A stretch of DNA of 64,000 bases. Source: a virus. The stretch lies in the IMG/VR virus record IMGVR_UViG_3300040959_000769, positions 62,001 to 126,000 of that record; one strand, 5' to 3'. Shown piece by piece: positions 1-9,118 of the stretch. Within the stretch, counting starts at the first letter, position 1; the number at the start of each line of letters is the position of its first letter. The notes under the pieces were generated by a model, which saw nothing but the letters and a program-made list of their open reading frames with translations, ran no database searches and was not told the DNA's origin. Both the position numbers and the translations under genes were made by a program.

Positions 1-3000
1 AATGTAGGTCTTGTAAATCTCACCCAATGCAGAGTTCGGGTTGTTTTTACCAGTCAGGTTTTGGAGGACGTCAATCTGTTCCTGAGCGGAAAGATCGTAG
101 AAGTCAACCGGAAGGGAGTCAAGCAAGTCGGTGCCATAGTCAGCGTTTGAGATCTGACCCTGCATTGTCTTGCCCTTGGCTTCTTGCTTTTCTTTCTGCG
201 TGTCATATTTGAAGTCAGGAGCAGAAGCCTTCAAGTGAGAGAGAATGTGGCCAGCCGCGTCACCTGGTGAATCAGGATTTATCGTCTTCGGCTTGTCAGG
301 CGCATCAGTGTTCTCAGAGTCAGCAAGCGACTCTATGGCGCTGATACGAGATACTTTGACCCACTTCTCCAACGCCTTTTTGTGCTTGTGAACAGCGAGA
401 GCATGGTTGAACTCTTCTTCACTTCCGAAATGAGCGTTCAGCGCCTCATAGTTCGGCTCATCAGCAACAGCAACAATTTCAAACGGTGCCGACAAGCCAG
501 CAATTCGTGCTTCTAAGTAATCGTAGTAAGCGTTGACGTCATCTTCCGTCTTGAGGTCGTTGAACTCTGCGTCTGAAATCAGTTTTGATTTAGCGGAGGC
601 AATAGTTGCTTTGGTCGGAGTGAAGTTATCAATCGAGTCCTTGATCGCAGACTCCATGTTGTCAACTTCAGGGAGACCGTCGGTTAGATCATCTGGAAGA
701 TCAGCATCCGGCATCAAATCTGGAGTTGTCAGGCTGTCATCTTCGTTTTTCTTCTTCAACTCAGCGTTAATTGCGTAAGACCGAGTGAGAGCATGTTTAG
801 TTTTCTCAATCTCGGCCATAGCCAGATACTTCAACTCAAGATCGTTAGGGCTTAACTCTCCAGAACCCATCTTTTGCAGGTTCGCCGCATTTATCCCGTC
901 ATACGCCTTGCCGAGCTCGCCTAACTTGTCAAGAATTGCTTTCTCGTCAACAGTTCCATCTTCTTTACCGAACCTCGCAACGATGCTTCCGTCTTTTTCA
1001 CCCGCCGAGTGAGCGTTCGCATCTTTAATCTTTGCATCAACAAATAGTTGGTCAAGTTTCTTCTGATACGCAGAACGATCCGCAAACGTGTCAAAAGGAG
1101 TGGTGTCACCTTCATAGGTGTCAAAGTCTGCACGGAACGGGTTGAACTCTGCGCTGTCGCCGTCATCACTGTCTGACGGGAACAACGTGCCAGCCGCCGA
1201 CTTCTTCTTCAGGGCTTCCACGACCTCAGCCAACTTCTGGACTTCAGCATGCTTAGCGAGAGCCGACTGAATGTCGTCCTCCGTAGCAGTTCCCTCAGAC
1301 ACCTTCACGTGCATCTCAGCCAATCCTGCGTTGACTTCAAATTTCTTTGAACTCAAGTCGTCATCAAGTGCAGCAATGTATGCGTCTGGGTCAGCCTTCA
1401 ATTCGTCAACGTCGTCAACATTTGACAGAAGTTTCTCGTTGTCTAACTCAAAAGAAGCACCTAGTTGAGCAGCCTCTGTGAAATTTTTCTGCTGAGTGAG
1501 TTGAACGTTGGTCTTGTCTGCATCAATCTTGGCTTGCAAAGCAGCCACTTGGGCTTCTTGTGCCTTAACGCTCGCCTCATATACTTCGTTATCTTGATCC
1601 ACCGCTGTCTGGTAGTAGCGAACTTTATTCTCTGCTCGGATCAACTTGATGACATCGTTTTCAGTGACCGTCTCACCATTCGTTATCTTCTTTGACAACT
1701 CCCCACGAAGTTCAGACAAATTCTCCTGTTCAGACTCCAAATTCAAAACGTGCAACTCAGGAGCTTGAGCATTCAGTTTCGCTGCTGCATCAATTTCGTC
1801 ATTGCTCTTATAGAGAATGTCATTTTTATTCTTCTTATCTTCAGGCAAGTTCTCAATAGTTGAACGCAACCCCTGCTTATACGACATGACATACTTGCCA
1901 GGGTTTTCACCAAGGTTCAAAACCTTGTCAGGCTCCACGTCTTTACCTGGCACTGAAAGTTGCTTAGGCGCATCCGGAGGTTTTGGTGCTTCAGGCGCAT
2001 CAGCCTCAGGGACAACAGATTTATCCGGATTGATAGGCGCATCAACATTCGGCGTCTTCGGCTTATCAGCCTTCTTCTTCTTGCCAACCAGCATTTCGCC
2101 AACATTTGCTTGCTGAATAATCGCCTGACGCCGCTTCGGATTCACATAGTTAAAGCGCTCATAGAAATTGACTTCGTCCATTCCATCATCAGGAACCCAC
2201 ATAGCCAAAAAGTTTTTACGCTCAGCACGCAACATGCCAAGCAGCGCCTCGTCAATAGGCTCAGTTTTTGAAACCTTCTCGTAGTGAGCGTCAATGAGAG
2301 CCAACGCTCCCTTAGCGTCAGTGACATCTTCAAACTTGTCGTCACCGACTTGATTTTTCCAGAACGACCAGTTCTTCAACCGTTGCTCGTGGAACGCCTT
2401 ACGGAAATCGGCGTCAGCACCCTTCCGATGGTTTTCCAACATGATTGAGTTCAAAGCATCAGGCAAGAAAGAACCTGTCTTTGACTTCTTCAACTCAAGG
2501 TCAAGATCTTCAACCGGAACAGGTTTCAGTTCCTCAATGATGTCTTTTTCTTCAAGATCAATTGCAGCCTTGACAACCTTCATGTTGTCGTCGAACGACA
2601 GGTCGTTGTCCCATTCAACAAAGCCACCCTCAGGAGTAACAGCAAACATCGCCATCAAGGAGTCGTCGTCATTCAAACGGTCAGCGTCCACGATTCGGAA
2701 CTTGTCGTCATCGCCACGAACCACAACAAGCGACTGGCCAGTCTCCATGGAACGCTCAACGGCTTTAGCCTTAGCGTTGTCGCCGTTCTTGAAGGCACCA
2801 CCGTACTGCTTACCGGCTTTTGCTTTTGAAGGTGCAGCAGGCTTAACCTTCTTAGGCTTATCAGGACTTGGAATATCCTGAGGCATCGGATCGGCGGACT
2901 CAAGTTTCGCTCTCTCAACGAGCAGAGCTGAGCGTTCCTTCTCAATCTCTTTTAGTCGCGCATTCTCTTTCTGGGTGAAAGCGCCTTCCTTAGATTCAAT

Positions 3001-4410
3001 TGACATCCGCTCTTGGCTAAGTTTTTTCAGTTCGTCATTGATCTCAGCGACGCGATCCTTTTTCTTTGGCTTCTGGGCGCGAGGCTTCTTCGCTGGGGTC
3101 TTCTTCGCCGGGGTCTTCTTACCAGAAGGCTTCTTAGCGGGAGTCGGAACTTTCTTCGCAACCTCACGGCGACGACGATCACGACGAGGAGAGATTCCCT
3201 CCAACGGCTCATAGTCGCCGATCAACCGAGAAACGAAACGCTCAATAGCATCTTGAATCCGCTGAATTACCGTTCTCTGATCACCGTCAGACCGACGAGA
3301 CCGTCGCGGACGACCTTCAATTCCTTCAAGTGGTTCGTAGTCGCCAACGAGACGTTGAGCAAGACTTTCAGTCAACTTACGAACCCGAGGAGTCAACTCT
3401 GTCGGCTTAGCCTCAGCGCCACGCTTTTTTCGACCTGAAGGCTTCTTCTTCAAATCATCAGCAACAACTGTCCGCTTTGGCTTAGAAGGAACTAACTTCC
3501 GACGGCGCGCACGAGGCACGTCTGTATCTGGAAGATCCCCATCAACAACACCAGCGCCACGACGACGCTTACGTCTAGGAGTAATACCTTCCAACGGCTG
3601 ATAATCACCAACCAGTGCCTGAGCCAAAGACTCAAGAGAGTCGCTGACACGCTGGATCTTTTTCGCTGCACGCTCACGTCGATCTGCTTGACGCTCAACC
3701 CGAGCCGCTCGACGAACAGCACGACGCTGATCCATCGTTTCGCCAAGATCGTCAAGACGACGACCAGCATTCATGATTGCGCGACCGATACGGCGAGTTA
3801 GACCCCCACCACATCCACGACCAAAACGGTCAGTGATGCGACCGCCGTAAAGTGATCCGTCAGGACAACGCCATCCACCACCTGGACCAATGTTCGGGTC
3901 AAAAACAGCCCGGTTTTTCTTTACCTGAATATTCAGCGTTGAATACTTCTGTTGAGTCTCAGCAAATACTGCTTTGTATTCCATCGCAGCCTTACGGTCA
4001 GCGAGGGAGAACGAACTCAATGGTCGTGAAGCAACACCTTGGTAAGGATGTTTATGCTGGCTCACAGACTTACTGATAAACCTGGCACCCATCGTCTTGT
4101 GACGAGTCCCACGAATAATCATTGCCTCATCATCAGCGTTATCAACAATCTGATCAAACAAGTTACGTGGGAGACGAGACTTGAGAACCTCAAGACGCTT
4201 AGTGTTCAAGTCAAAGGACTCAGACTTTTGCAACGTCACATCAAGTGACTTGGTCATCTGGTCAGACAACATCTTTGAGTGATTTGCCCAACTAGCCCAA
4301 GTTTTAGCGTGTGGCGTAGCGCCGATAGCGGTAGCGCGATCTCCGTCACGGATAATGAAACCGTACAGATCCCCAGTCTCAACATCTTTAACAAAACTGA
4401 TTTGTTTCAT
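1..4410 (-). CDS. large Lys/Ala-rich putative virion protein, C-terminus cut by window edge
   Basis: An open frame runs from ATG at 4410 to the left edge without a stop (about 1470 residues visible). It begins MKQISFVKDVETGDLYGF. A Cys motif, GWRCPDGSLYGGRITD followed by CG, lies at residues 179-201 and matches one in the adjacent upstream gene. Three copies of a 16-residue element ending in L(V/I)GDY(Q/E)PLEGI occur at about 261-276, 349-364 and 391-406, each followed by an Arg-rich stretch. A histone-H1-like KKTPAKKTPAKKP tract follows at about 415-450, then a long charged, largely helical region. The start overlaps the upstream stop as ATGA, so translation is coupled. Position after portal and protease genes suggests a head or internal virion protein, possibly nucleic-acid binding through its basic tracts. 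No enzyme family was recognised. Confidence 0.8.
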   Translation of the reverse strand, partial: MKQISFVKDVETGDLYGFIIRDGDRATAIGATPHAKTWASWANHSKMLSDQMTKSLDVTLQKSESFDLNTKRLEVLKSRLPRNLFDQIVDNADDEAMIIRGTRHKTMGARFISKSVSQHKHPYQGVASRPLSSFSLADRKAAMEYKAVFAETQQKYSTLNIQVKKNRAVFDPNIGPGGGWRCPDGSLYGGRITDRFGRGCGGGLTRRIGRAIMNAGRRLDDLGETMDQRRAVRRAARVERQADRRERAAKKIQRVSDSLESLAQALVGDYQPLEGITPRRKRRRGAGVVDGDLPDTDVPRARRRKLVPSKPKRTVVADDLKKKPSGRKKRGAEAKPTELTPRVRKLTESLAQRLVGDYEPLEGIEGRPRRSRRSDGDQRTVIQRIQDAIERFVSRLIGDYEPLEGISPRRDRRRREVAKKVPTPAKKPSGKKTPAKKTPAKKPRAQKPKKKDRVAEINDELKKLSQERMSIESKEGAFTQKENARLKEIEKERSALLVERAKLESADPMPQDIPSPDKPKKVKPAAPSKAKAGKQYGGAFKNGDNAKAKAVERSMETGQSLVVVRGDDDKFRIVDADRLNDDDSLMAMFAVTPEGGFVEWDNDLSFDDNMKVVKAAIDLEEKDIIEELKPVPVEDLDLELKKSKTGSFLPDALNSIMLENHRKGADADFRKAFHEQRLKNWSFWKNQVGDDKFEDVTDAKGALALIDAHYEKVSKTEPIDEALLGMLRAERKNFLAMWVPDDGMDEVNFYERFNYVNPKRRQAIIQQANVGEMLVGKKKKADKPKTPNVDAPINPDKSVVPEADAPEAPKPPDAPKQLSVPGKDVEPDKVLNLGENPGKYVMSYKQGLRSTIENLPEDKKNKNDILYKSNDEIDAAAKLNAQAPELHVLNLESEQENLSELRGELSKKITNGETVTENDVIKLIRAENKVRYYQTAVDQDNEVYEASVKAQEAQVAALQAKIDADKTNVQLTQQKNFTEAAQLGASFELDNEKLLSNVDDVDELKADPDAYIAALDDDLSSKKFEVNAGLAEMHVKVSEGTATEDDIQSALAKHAEVQKLAEVVEALKKKSAAGTLFPSDSDDGDSAEFNPFRADFDTYEGDTTPFDTFADRSAYQKKLDQLFVDAKIKDANAHSAGEKDGSIVARFGKEDGTVDEKAILDKLGELGKAYDGINAANLQKMGSGELSPNDLELKYLAMAEIEKTKHALTRSYAINAELKKKNEDDSLTTPDLMPDADLPDDLTDGLPEVDNMESAIKDSIDNFTPTKATIASAKSKLISDAEFNDLKTEDDVNAYYDYLEARIAGLSAPFEIVAVADEPNYEALNAHFGSEEEFNHALAVHKHKKALEKWVKVSRISAIESLADSENTDAPDKPKTINPDSPGDAAGHILSHLKASAPDFKYDTQKEKQEAKGKTMQGQISNADYGTDLLDSLPVDFYDLSAQEQIDVLQNLTGKNNPNSALGEIYKTYI

Positions 4411-6461
4411 CACTGAATACCCAAGATCGCTAGCAGTGCTTCACGAGAGTTCTCTAACTTATTCAGACGATCATTGAAAAGAGTTTCAACAATCTCCAAG
4501 TGTTGCTCTTCGCCTTCACTTAGTTTACCGTCAACAGCTAATTTCTCGCGGTACTCCGTCCAATCAAATTCACGTGCTCTATCAATAAGAGCATTGAGAA
4601 CCTGGATCAGAATGTCACGTTGCTGATCTGTCGCCTCAGAGAAATCTTGACCGTAAGAGGTTTTCGTTGACTCAAAGAAAGCCGGGATATCCAAAGATCG
4701 ACGCTCTTCCAACTCTTCAGCACTCAACCCAATCAGGGCAGAAGCAGGACCAATACCTGCAACGAGATCAAACTCATCCTCATTTTCCTCTTGGCGAACG
4801 CCGATGATTGAGGCAGGAGAACGGTCACGGGTGTCGGACAGCCAGTCCGCAATCTGAACGCCAATAATTCGCTCAGGAGGAAGATCACCAGGGCTCAAGT
4901 TTCTGTCAATAAACGTGCCTTCAATCACCCCGTCAGGAGAACGGTAAGCAAATGGCTTGTCGTCACCTTCGCCAGCGAACTTGACTGCTGGAGCCTGCAC
5001 ACCAAGCGACCGCAATACCTCTGATGAGAAGTGTGCGCTCAGATGTTCAAAATCAGTGTTGTTGGTTTTGACAATAATCTTTGCGCCTTCTTCAGGTTCA
5101 AACAAAGTGATGTCTTCACGAAGTTCGCGCTCCTTGTACCGGTCGCTTCTCTTCAATGCTTCAAACACGACAGAAGGATCTAACTGAGACAGAAGACCAC
5201 CGTTATTCAAATGCTCTACAGCGCCTTTAACCGTGGCAATCCGCTCCTCAGTATCCGGAGCAACTGCATCACCATCCGCAGTTGGTACAGCAGCAGTGAC
5301 CTCTCCATCATCATCAACAGCATCTTCAACTCGTTCATCCGGCTGCTCTACAAACGCACCAACAGCCCAACGAGGCATGCCCTTGTTTTTACCTGACGAG
5401 ATAGTTTCATCCCCGTCTTTGACGTCACCGATATCTTGACTGAATTCAAATGACCCGTCAGTTTTCTCAGCAATAAACTTCAGTCGAGCCGTAGGATCTG
5501 TAGAGACATCCTGCTTCTTCGCATCAGCCACGTCCTTACCCAACTGACGACGCTCACCCGTGGACAGATCACGTTTCTTATCCAAACGCAACTGCACCCC
5601 GTTAGGAGTCACGTACACCAGAGATGTGACACCCGTGTTTGACAAGAACTTCAGCTCGTCGCCACCAAGTTGTTCGGCAGAGCGTGCCGACATCACGTAC
5701 GCCGCTTCTTCCATGTTCCTGTTATCAGGAACATCACGCAGTTCCTGAGCAGAAACCACAGGAACCATCAAAAATCCGTCACGACGTACCAACACGCCCG
5801 ATTCGGCATCTTGATTCGCAACAGCATCAACAGCCTGTTTGATACCTTCAGAACGAGCCTTGTTATCCTCGTTCCCAACACGAGGAACATTTGCGGCACG
5901 TTGAACCATCAACTGTGCTGTAGCGTCATCCGCTCCACCTTCAATAACCTCAGCGTCAGTAGACGTAGAGGGAGCACCAGATCCAACGGAACGAGTGCCA
6001 CGGGTACGGTAAATCGCCTGAGCGAGAGTTTCCCGTAATGAAGGAATGTCAAACAACTGCTTACCGCAAGTTGTGAAGTTCTCATCAGTGAAACGTCCAC
6101 CAAACTGGAAACCTTCTGGGCAACGGTAGCCGCGCTCAGGTTTCTGTGGGACAGATCCACGTCCACGACCACCACCAGGGGTCAAAGCTCGAGAAATTCC
6201 AGACCTAATAGGCGAACGAGCAGGACTCACGTTCCCTGGAGCAAGCATTGAGCCAGCGGCTTGAGCAGCCTGCGATGCCCGCCCACCTCCGAGTGCCCCA
6301 ACACGCTTAACGCTTTGGTTGCGGTACAAGCGACCCTTATGCTCAGCCAACACCTTAGAACCGAGCAAAGGGAAATAAAACAACCCCGTTGCTGGCTTCC
6401 GCTCGTCGTCAAGAACGAAATGACGAATGAAAGAAAGCGGGCGAGGCAGACGATCAGCCAT
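4410..6461 (-). CDS. putative virion-associated protein with RCPEG Cys motif
   Basis: 683 residues from ATG at 6461; a GTG six codons upstream is possible but lies deeper in the preceding gene. The N-terminus is basic and Gly/Arg-rich. GYRCPEGFQFGGRFTD followed by TCG appears near residue 130, the same motif as in the downstream gene, and the rest is acidic. The region DIAPIIKV... is not assignable, but the stretch around EGAKIIVKTNNTDF and VIEGTFIDRNLSPGD has alternating strand-like character resembling a small ligase or kinase-like fold; I do not claim one. It overlaps the upstream gene by 8 nt and the downstream one as ATGA. Probably a head-region structural or maturation protein; function unknown. 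Confidence 0.75.
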   Translation of the reverse strand: MADRLPRPLSFIRHFVLDDERKPATGLFYFPLLGSKVLAEHKGRLYRNQSVKRVGALGGGRASQAAQAAGSMLAPGNVSPARSPIRSGISRALTPGGGRGRGSVPQKPERGYRCPEGFQFGGRFTDENFTTCGKQLFDIPSLRETLAQAIYRTRGTRSVGSGAPSTSTDAEVIEGGADDATAQLMVQRAANVPRVGNEDNKARSEGIKQAVDAVANQDAESGVLVRRDGFLMVPVVSAQELRDVPDNRNMEEAAYVMSARSAEQLGGDELKFLSNTGVTSLVYVTPNGVQLRLDKKRDLSTGERRQLGKDVADAKKQDVSTDPTARLKFIAEKTDGSFEFSQDIGDVKDGDETISSGKNKGMPRWAVGAFVEQPDERVEDAVDDDGEVTAAVPTADGDAVAPDTEERIATVKGAVEHLNNGGLLSQLDPSVVFEALKRSDRYKERELREDITLFEPEEGAKIIVKTNNTDFEHLSAHFSSEVLRSLGVQAPAVKFAGEGDDKPFAYRSPDGVIEGTFIDRNLSPGDLPPERIIGVQIADWLSDTRDRSPASIIGVRQEENEDEFDLVAGIGPASALIGLSAEELEERRSLDIPAFFESTKTSYGQDFSEATDQQRDILIQVLNALIDRAREFDWTEYREKLAVDGKLSEGEEQHLEIVETLFNDRLNKLENSREALLAILGIQ

Positions 6462-7065
6462 CGCCGCACCCGCAGCCACAGCCGTCAGAGTCGGCTTTCA
6501 TCCATTCATGCTCTACTTCGTTGCCGTTTTCGTCTTCACCAATATGGATCCAGTTTTTGTCATCTCGCAGATAGTCAACAAAACCTTTCTCCATCTCCAT
6601 GAACTCGCTCAGGACTTTCATGGCGTAGGTGTAGTCACCTTCAGTGACAACATAATTCTCTTGAGGGGTCAACGCCCCTTTTTTGCCCCGACGGAAACGG
6701 CGAGCCAAACGACGCTCCCACTCTTTGTCCGTCCACAAAGAACCACGACGACCCTTGCGAGGCTTGCCTCGACAGTTCTTCATGCCAGGATGATGGCATC
6801 CCTCATTTGGCCACAAGCCAGTTGTTTCGTGGTGGAGCCAAGCGCAGATCCGCTCCAACGGGTACAACTCGGGGTGATTTGCAAGAATTCGGCGACAGCG
6901 ACGGAAACCGCCAGGTTTACGCATAATCGGACGCCAGTAGCGGAGAAGACGCTCCAAGTTTCCACGACGAGGTCCATAGCCACGAAGAATGTCACCAGAG
7001 ATCCGCTCTTGGGGCAGATCTAAAACCGACTGCAACGCCGGAGGGGTAGGAGCTTTTTCTTCCAT
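6454..7065 (-). CDS. basic protein with CGCGCG tail, unknown function
   Basis: 203 residues, ATG at 7065. The middle is strongly basic (runs such as GKPRKGRRGS and RRLARRFRRGKKG) and carries scattered Cys and His (FRRCRR, WLHHE, GCHHPGMKNC) that could bind a metal. The C-terminus is acidic and ends in DSDGCGCGCGDG. Similar Cys-Gly tails occur in the next gene upstream and inside the prohead protease, so this is a recurring element of the head cluster. It sits 8 nt downstream of the preceding gene. A nucleic-acid-binding head protein is plausible but unproven. Confidence 0.75.
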   Translation of the reverse strand: MEEKAPTPPALQSVLDLPQERISGDILRGYGPRRGNLERLLRYWRPIMRKPGGFRRCRRILANHPELYPLERICAWLHHETTGLWPNEGCHHPGMKNCRGKPRKGRRGSLWTDKEWERRLARRFRRGKKGALTPQENYVVTEGDYTYAMKVLSEFMEMEKGFVDYLRDDKNWIHIGEDENGNEVEHEWMKADSDGCGCGCGDG

Positions 7066-7073
7066 CGGTTACC

Positions 7074-7358
7074 TCAACTCTCGCATCCGCAATCGTCATC
7101 GCTCGCAAATTGAGAACGCAAACGTTCGTAAATATCTGCACGAGAAGCGGCAATAGCATTTCTTACCTTGTTAGCCAGTTCACGCTCGGGATCAGCAATG
7201 ACCCTTTTTACGTGAGTGCCGCGAAACTCGTAAGGCGTGTAGACGTACTCTGGCTCCCTATGCCGGTCAAGAAGTGGGTGTGCCTTCGCTGATGCGCTTA
7301 GATCTTTGGCACGACGAATAGCAATATTCACTTTTTGACTAGCAGTAACAGGGTCCAT
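7074..7358 (-). CDS. small head-cluster protein with C-terminal CGC motif
   Basis: 94 residues, ATG at 7358. A helical basic N-terminal half (VNIAIRRAKDLSASAKAHPLL) is followed by a mixed half ending in DDDCGCES, a short version of the Cys-Gly tail in the neighbouring 203-residue protein. It lies 29 nt after the stop of the acidic 539-residue gene and 8 nt before the next gene, in one transcription unit. No family recognised. Start and length are supported by the tight spacing on both sides. Confidence 0.65.
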   Translation of the reverse strand: MDPVTASQKVNIAIRRAKDLSASAKAHPLLDRHREPEYVYTPYEFRGTHVKRVIADPERELANKVRNAIAASRADIYERLRSQFASDDDCGCES

Positions 7359-7387
7359 GTCCCCATACCTCTTTTAAATTGTAGAGG

Positions 7388-9007
7388 TCAGACTTCGCCG
7401 ATTTCGTCCTCAACGGAAAGCATTTCAAACTCCATGATCTTTGCCATGAAGTCGTCTTCTGCGCTCTTCTCGTCGGACTCGGCAGCCTCAGCCTCTTCAG
7501 CGATCTTCTTTGGCACCCAGTTCTCTGGGATGAGGTCAGCAGAGTCAAGATCCATCGCACGCTTGATGATGTGTGCTTTAGCCTTGTCTTTGTCCTTGGC
7601 TCGACCATACGCTTGAATAGCGTTCTTCAAGTCCTCAACGTCCTTGATTGGGAACGAACCGTCTTCCATCGCCATGCCGCTCTCAGCGAGTTTCTCACGC
7701 TCGTCGTCTGAATACATCCGCTTCAGCGCAAGTTCAGCCGCTTCGGCTTCAATATCAACAACTTCAGAGGCGTCGTACTCGTCGTAGCCGAAACGCTCAC
7801 CGCCGAGACCAACGAAAGCGTCGTACGACTTGCCGTTCTCGCCGTCAATCTCAAAGACGTACGAGTCATACCCCTCAAAGAGGTCGGAGTCGGCTTCAAG
7901 AACTTTGCCTTCAATTCCCAGTTCGTCTTTCAGCATCTCCAAAGCAATACGCTCGGCGCTCTTGATATCAACCAAGGCGCTCTCTGCGTCTTCAAGAGAC
8001 TTCTGACCCATGGCGCTCTCAAGATCAGACGTTGTCAGGCGATGGAAGTTAACAACTTCACCAGTCTGACCGTCAGCGAGGATCTCAAATGCTCGCCCGT
8101 CCTTGCCCATCACGTCAACGATGAACAGATCCGCTTCGTCTGCATAGCCAGAAGAAAGAACTTTGCCGCCGAACATGTCAAGAGCGACACCTTCAATATC
8201 AAGGATTCCGGGCATGCCCTCTTCGGGGGCGCAACCGCCAGGGCAGTTGGCGCAGACGTCGTCTTTGGCTGAGTAAACCTTACGTTCCATTTGGCAGAGG
8301 AACACGTCCTCTTCCTCGGCAACGCCAAGTGACTTCATCGCCATGCGACGTGAACGCTTGCCGGGCTTCATCATCCCGTAACCCTTGCCGTCCTCGTCGT
8401 CTTCGTCTTCCATCTCTGCGTCAGGAGCAGCCTCTTCAGCTTCGTCCTCTTCCTCGTCCTCGTCCTCGTCGCCGCGAACAGGAGCGGGCGCACCGAATGC
8501 CTTCTCCTCAACGTCAGCAGCGTCAACGATTTCAATTTCAATGCTGTCAGCGCTTTTCTCCTCGGCATCAGCCTCGGTTGCCTCTTCGGCATCAGCGTCG
8601 TCTTCTTCAGCAGGAGCATCTTCGGATTTTGCTTCGATGATCTCTTCTGCGTCCTTCTCAGAAATCTCTAGCTCGGCGACCTCTGTCGCATCTTCAGCCA
8701 GATCTTGAGAATCGTCTTTAGCCTCAACAGCCATGGCTCCACAAGCGCCACATACTTTGCCGCCCTTGTAACCACACTCTTTGATGTCCATGCCTTTGGC
8801 ACATTTCATAACATCGCCATCTGCACTGATCTTGACGACGGCTTTTTCTTCGGTGCTTTCCATTTCCTCTGTCTCCTTGTACTGCATTGCTCGTGACAAG
8901 CAGCCTTTGGGATTAGAGCACCCAGAACATGGTTCCATTCGTTTCTGACCTGAAACCATGCAAAGGTACTTGTTGGTGATTTTCACTAAAGACTTTTCTC
9001 TGTCCAT
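7388..9007 (-). CDS. acidic Cys-rich head protein with PepSY-like and DUF6582-like segments
   Basis: 539 residues, ATG at 9007. Two Cys clusters occur at about residues 16-37 (CMVSGQKRMEPCSGC) and 69-90 (CAKGMDIKEC...CGACG), then a very acidic low-complexity stretch at about 95-225, then a third Cys cluster (CQMERKVYSAKDDVCANC) near 235-255. The next section resembles PepSY repeats (alternating helix and strand ending in FGYDEYD). The segment starting AMEDGSFPIKDVEDLKNA, near 440-490 and ending in LIPENW, resembles the DUF6582 module found in phage head proteins; this assignment is from memory. The location next to the protease suggests a scaffold-like, decoration or maturation role. The Cys clusters look like zinc sites. 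Confidence 0.7.
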   Translation of the reverse strand: MDREKSLVKITNKYLCMVSGQKRMEPCSGCSNPKGCLSRAMQYKETEEMESTEEKAVVKISADGDVMKCAKGMDIKECGYKGGKVCGACGAMAVEAKDDSQDLAEDATEVAELEISEKDAEEIIEAKSEDAPAEEDDADAEEATEADAEEKSADSIEIEIVDAADVEEKAFGAPAPVRGDEDEDEEEDEAEEAAPDAEMEDEDDEDGKGYGMMKPGKRSRRMAMKSLGVAEEEDVFLCQMERKVYSAKDDVCANCPGGCAPEEGMPGILDIEGVALDMFGGKVLSSGYADEADLFIVDVMGKDGRAFEILADGQTGEVVNFHRLTTSDLESAMGQKSLEDAESALVDIKSAERIALEMLKDELGIEGKVLEADSDLFEGYDSYVFEIDGENGKSYDAFVGLGGERFGYDEYDASEVVDIEAEAAELALKRMYSDDEREKLAESGMAMEDGSFPIKDVEDLKNAIQAYGRAKDKDKAKAHIIKRAMDLDSADLIPENWVPKKIAEEAEAAESDEKSAEDDFMAKIMEFEMLSVEDEIGEV

Positions 9008-9089
9008 GTGTTGCTCATTTAGTTTAGTCTACGCAACCAGTGTTCTGAAGTAACGACTTCATTTCGCTGTGACGTAAAATCCGACTTTA

Positions 9090-9118
9090 CTGATATTCCC
9101 TAAGAACTTGCTTGTCAA
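9090..9118 (-). promoter_or_regulatory. sigma70-like promoter for the acidic head gene
   Basis: On the minus strand a perfect TTGACA (9113-9118) is separated by 17 nt from TATCAG (9090-9095), which matches four of six -10 positions. It overlaps the stop codon of the protease gene and faces the start at 9007, with a leader of about 80 nt. The 107-nt intergenic gap is one of the larger ones in this cluster. Confidence 0.5.
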
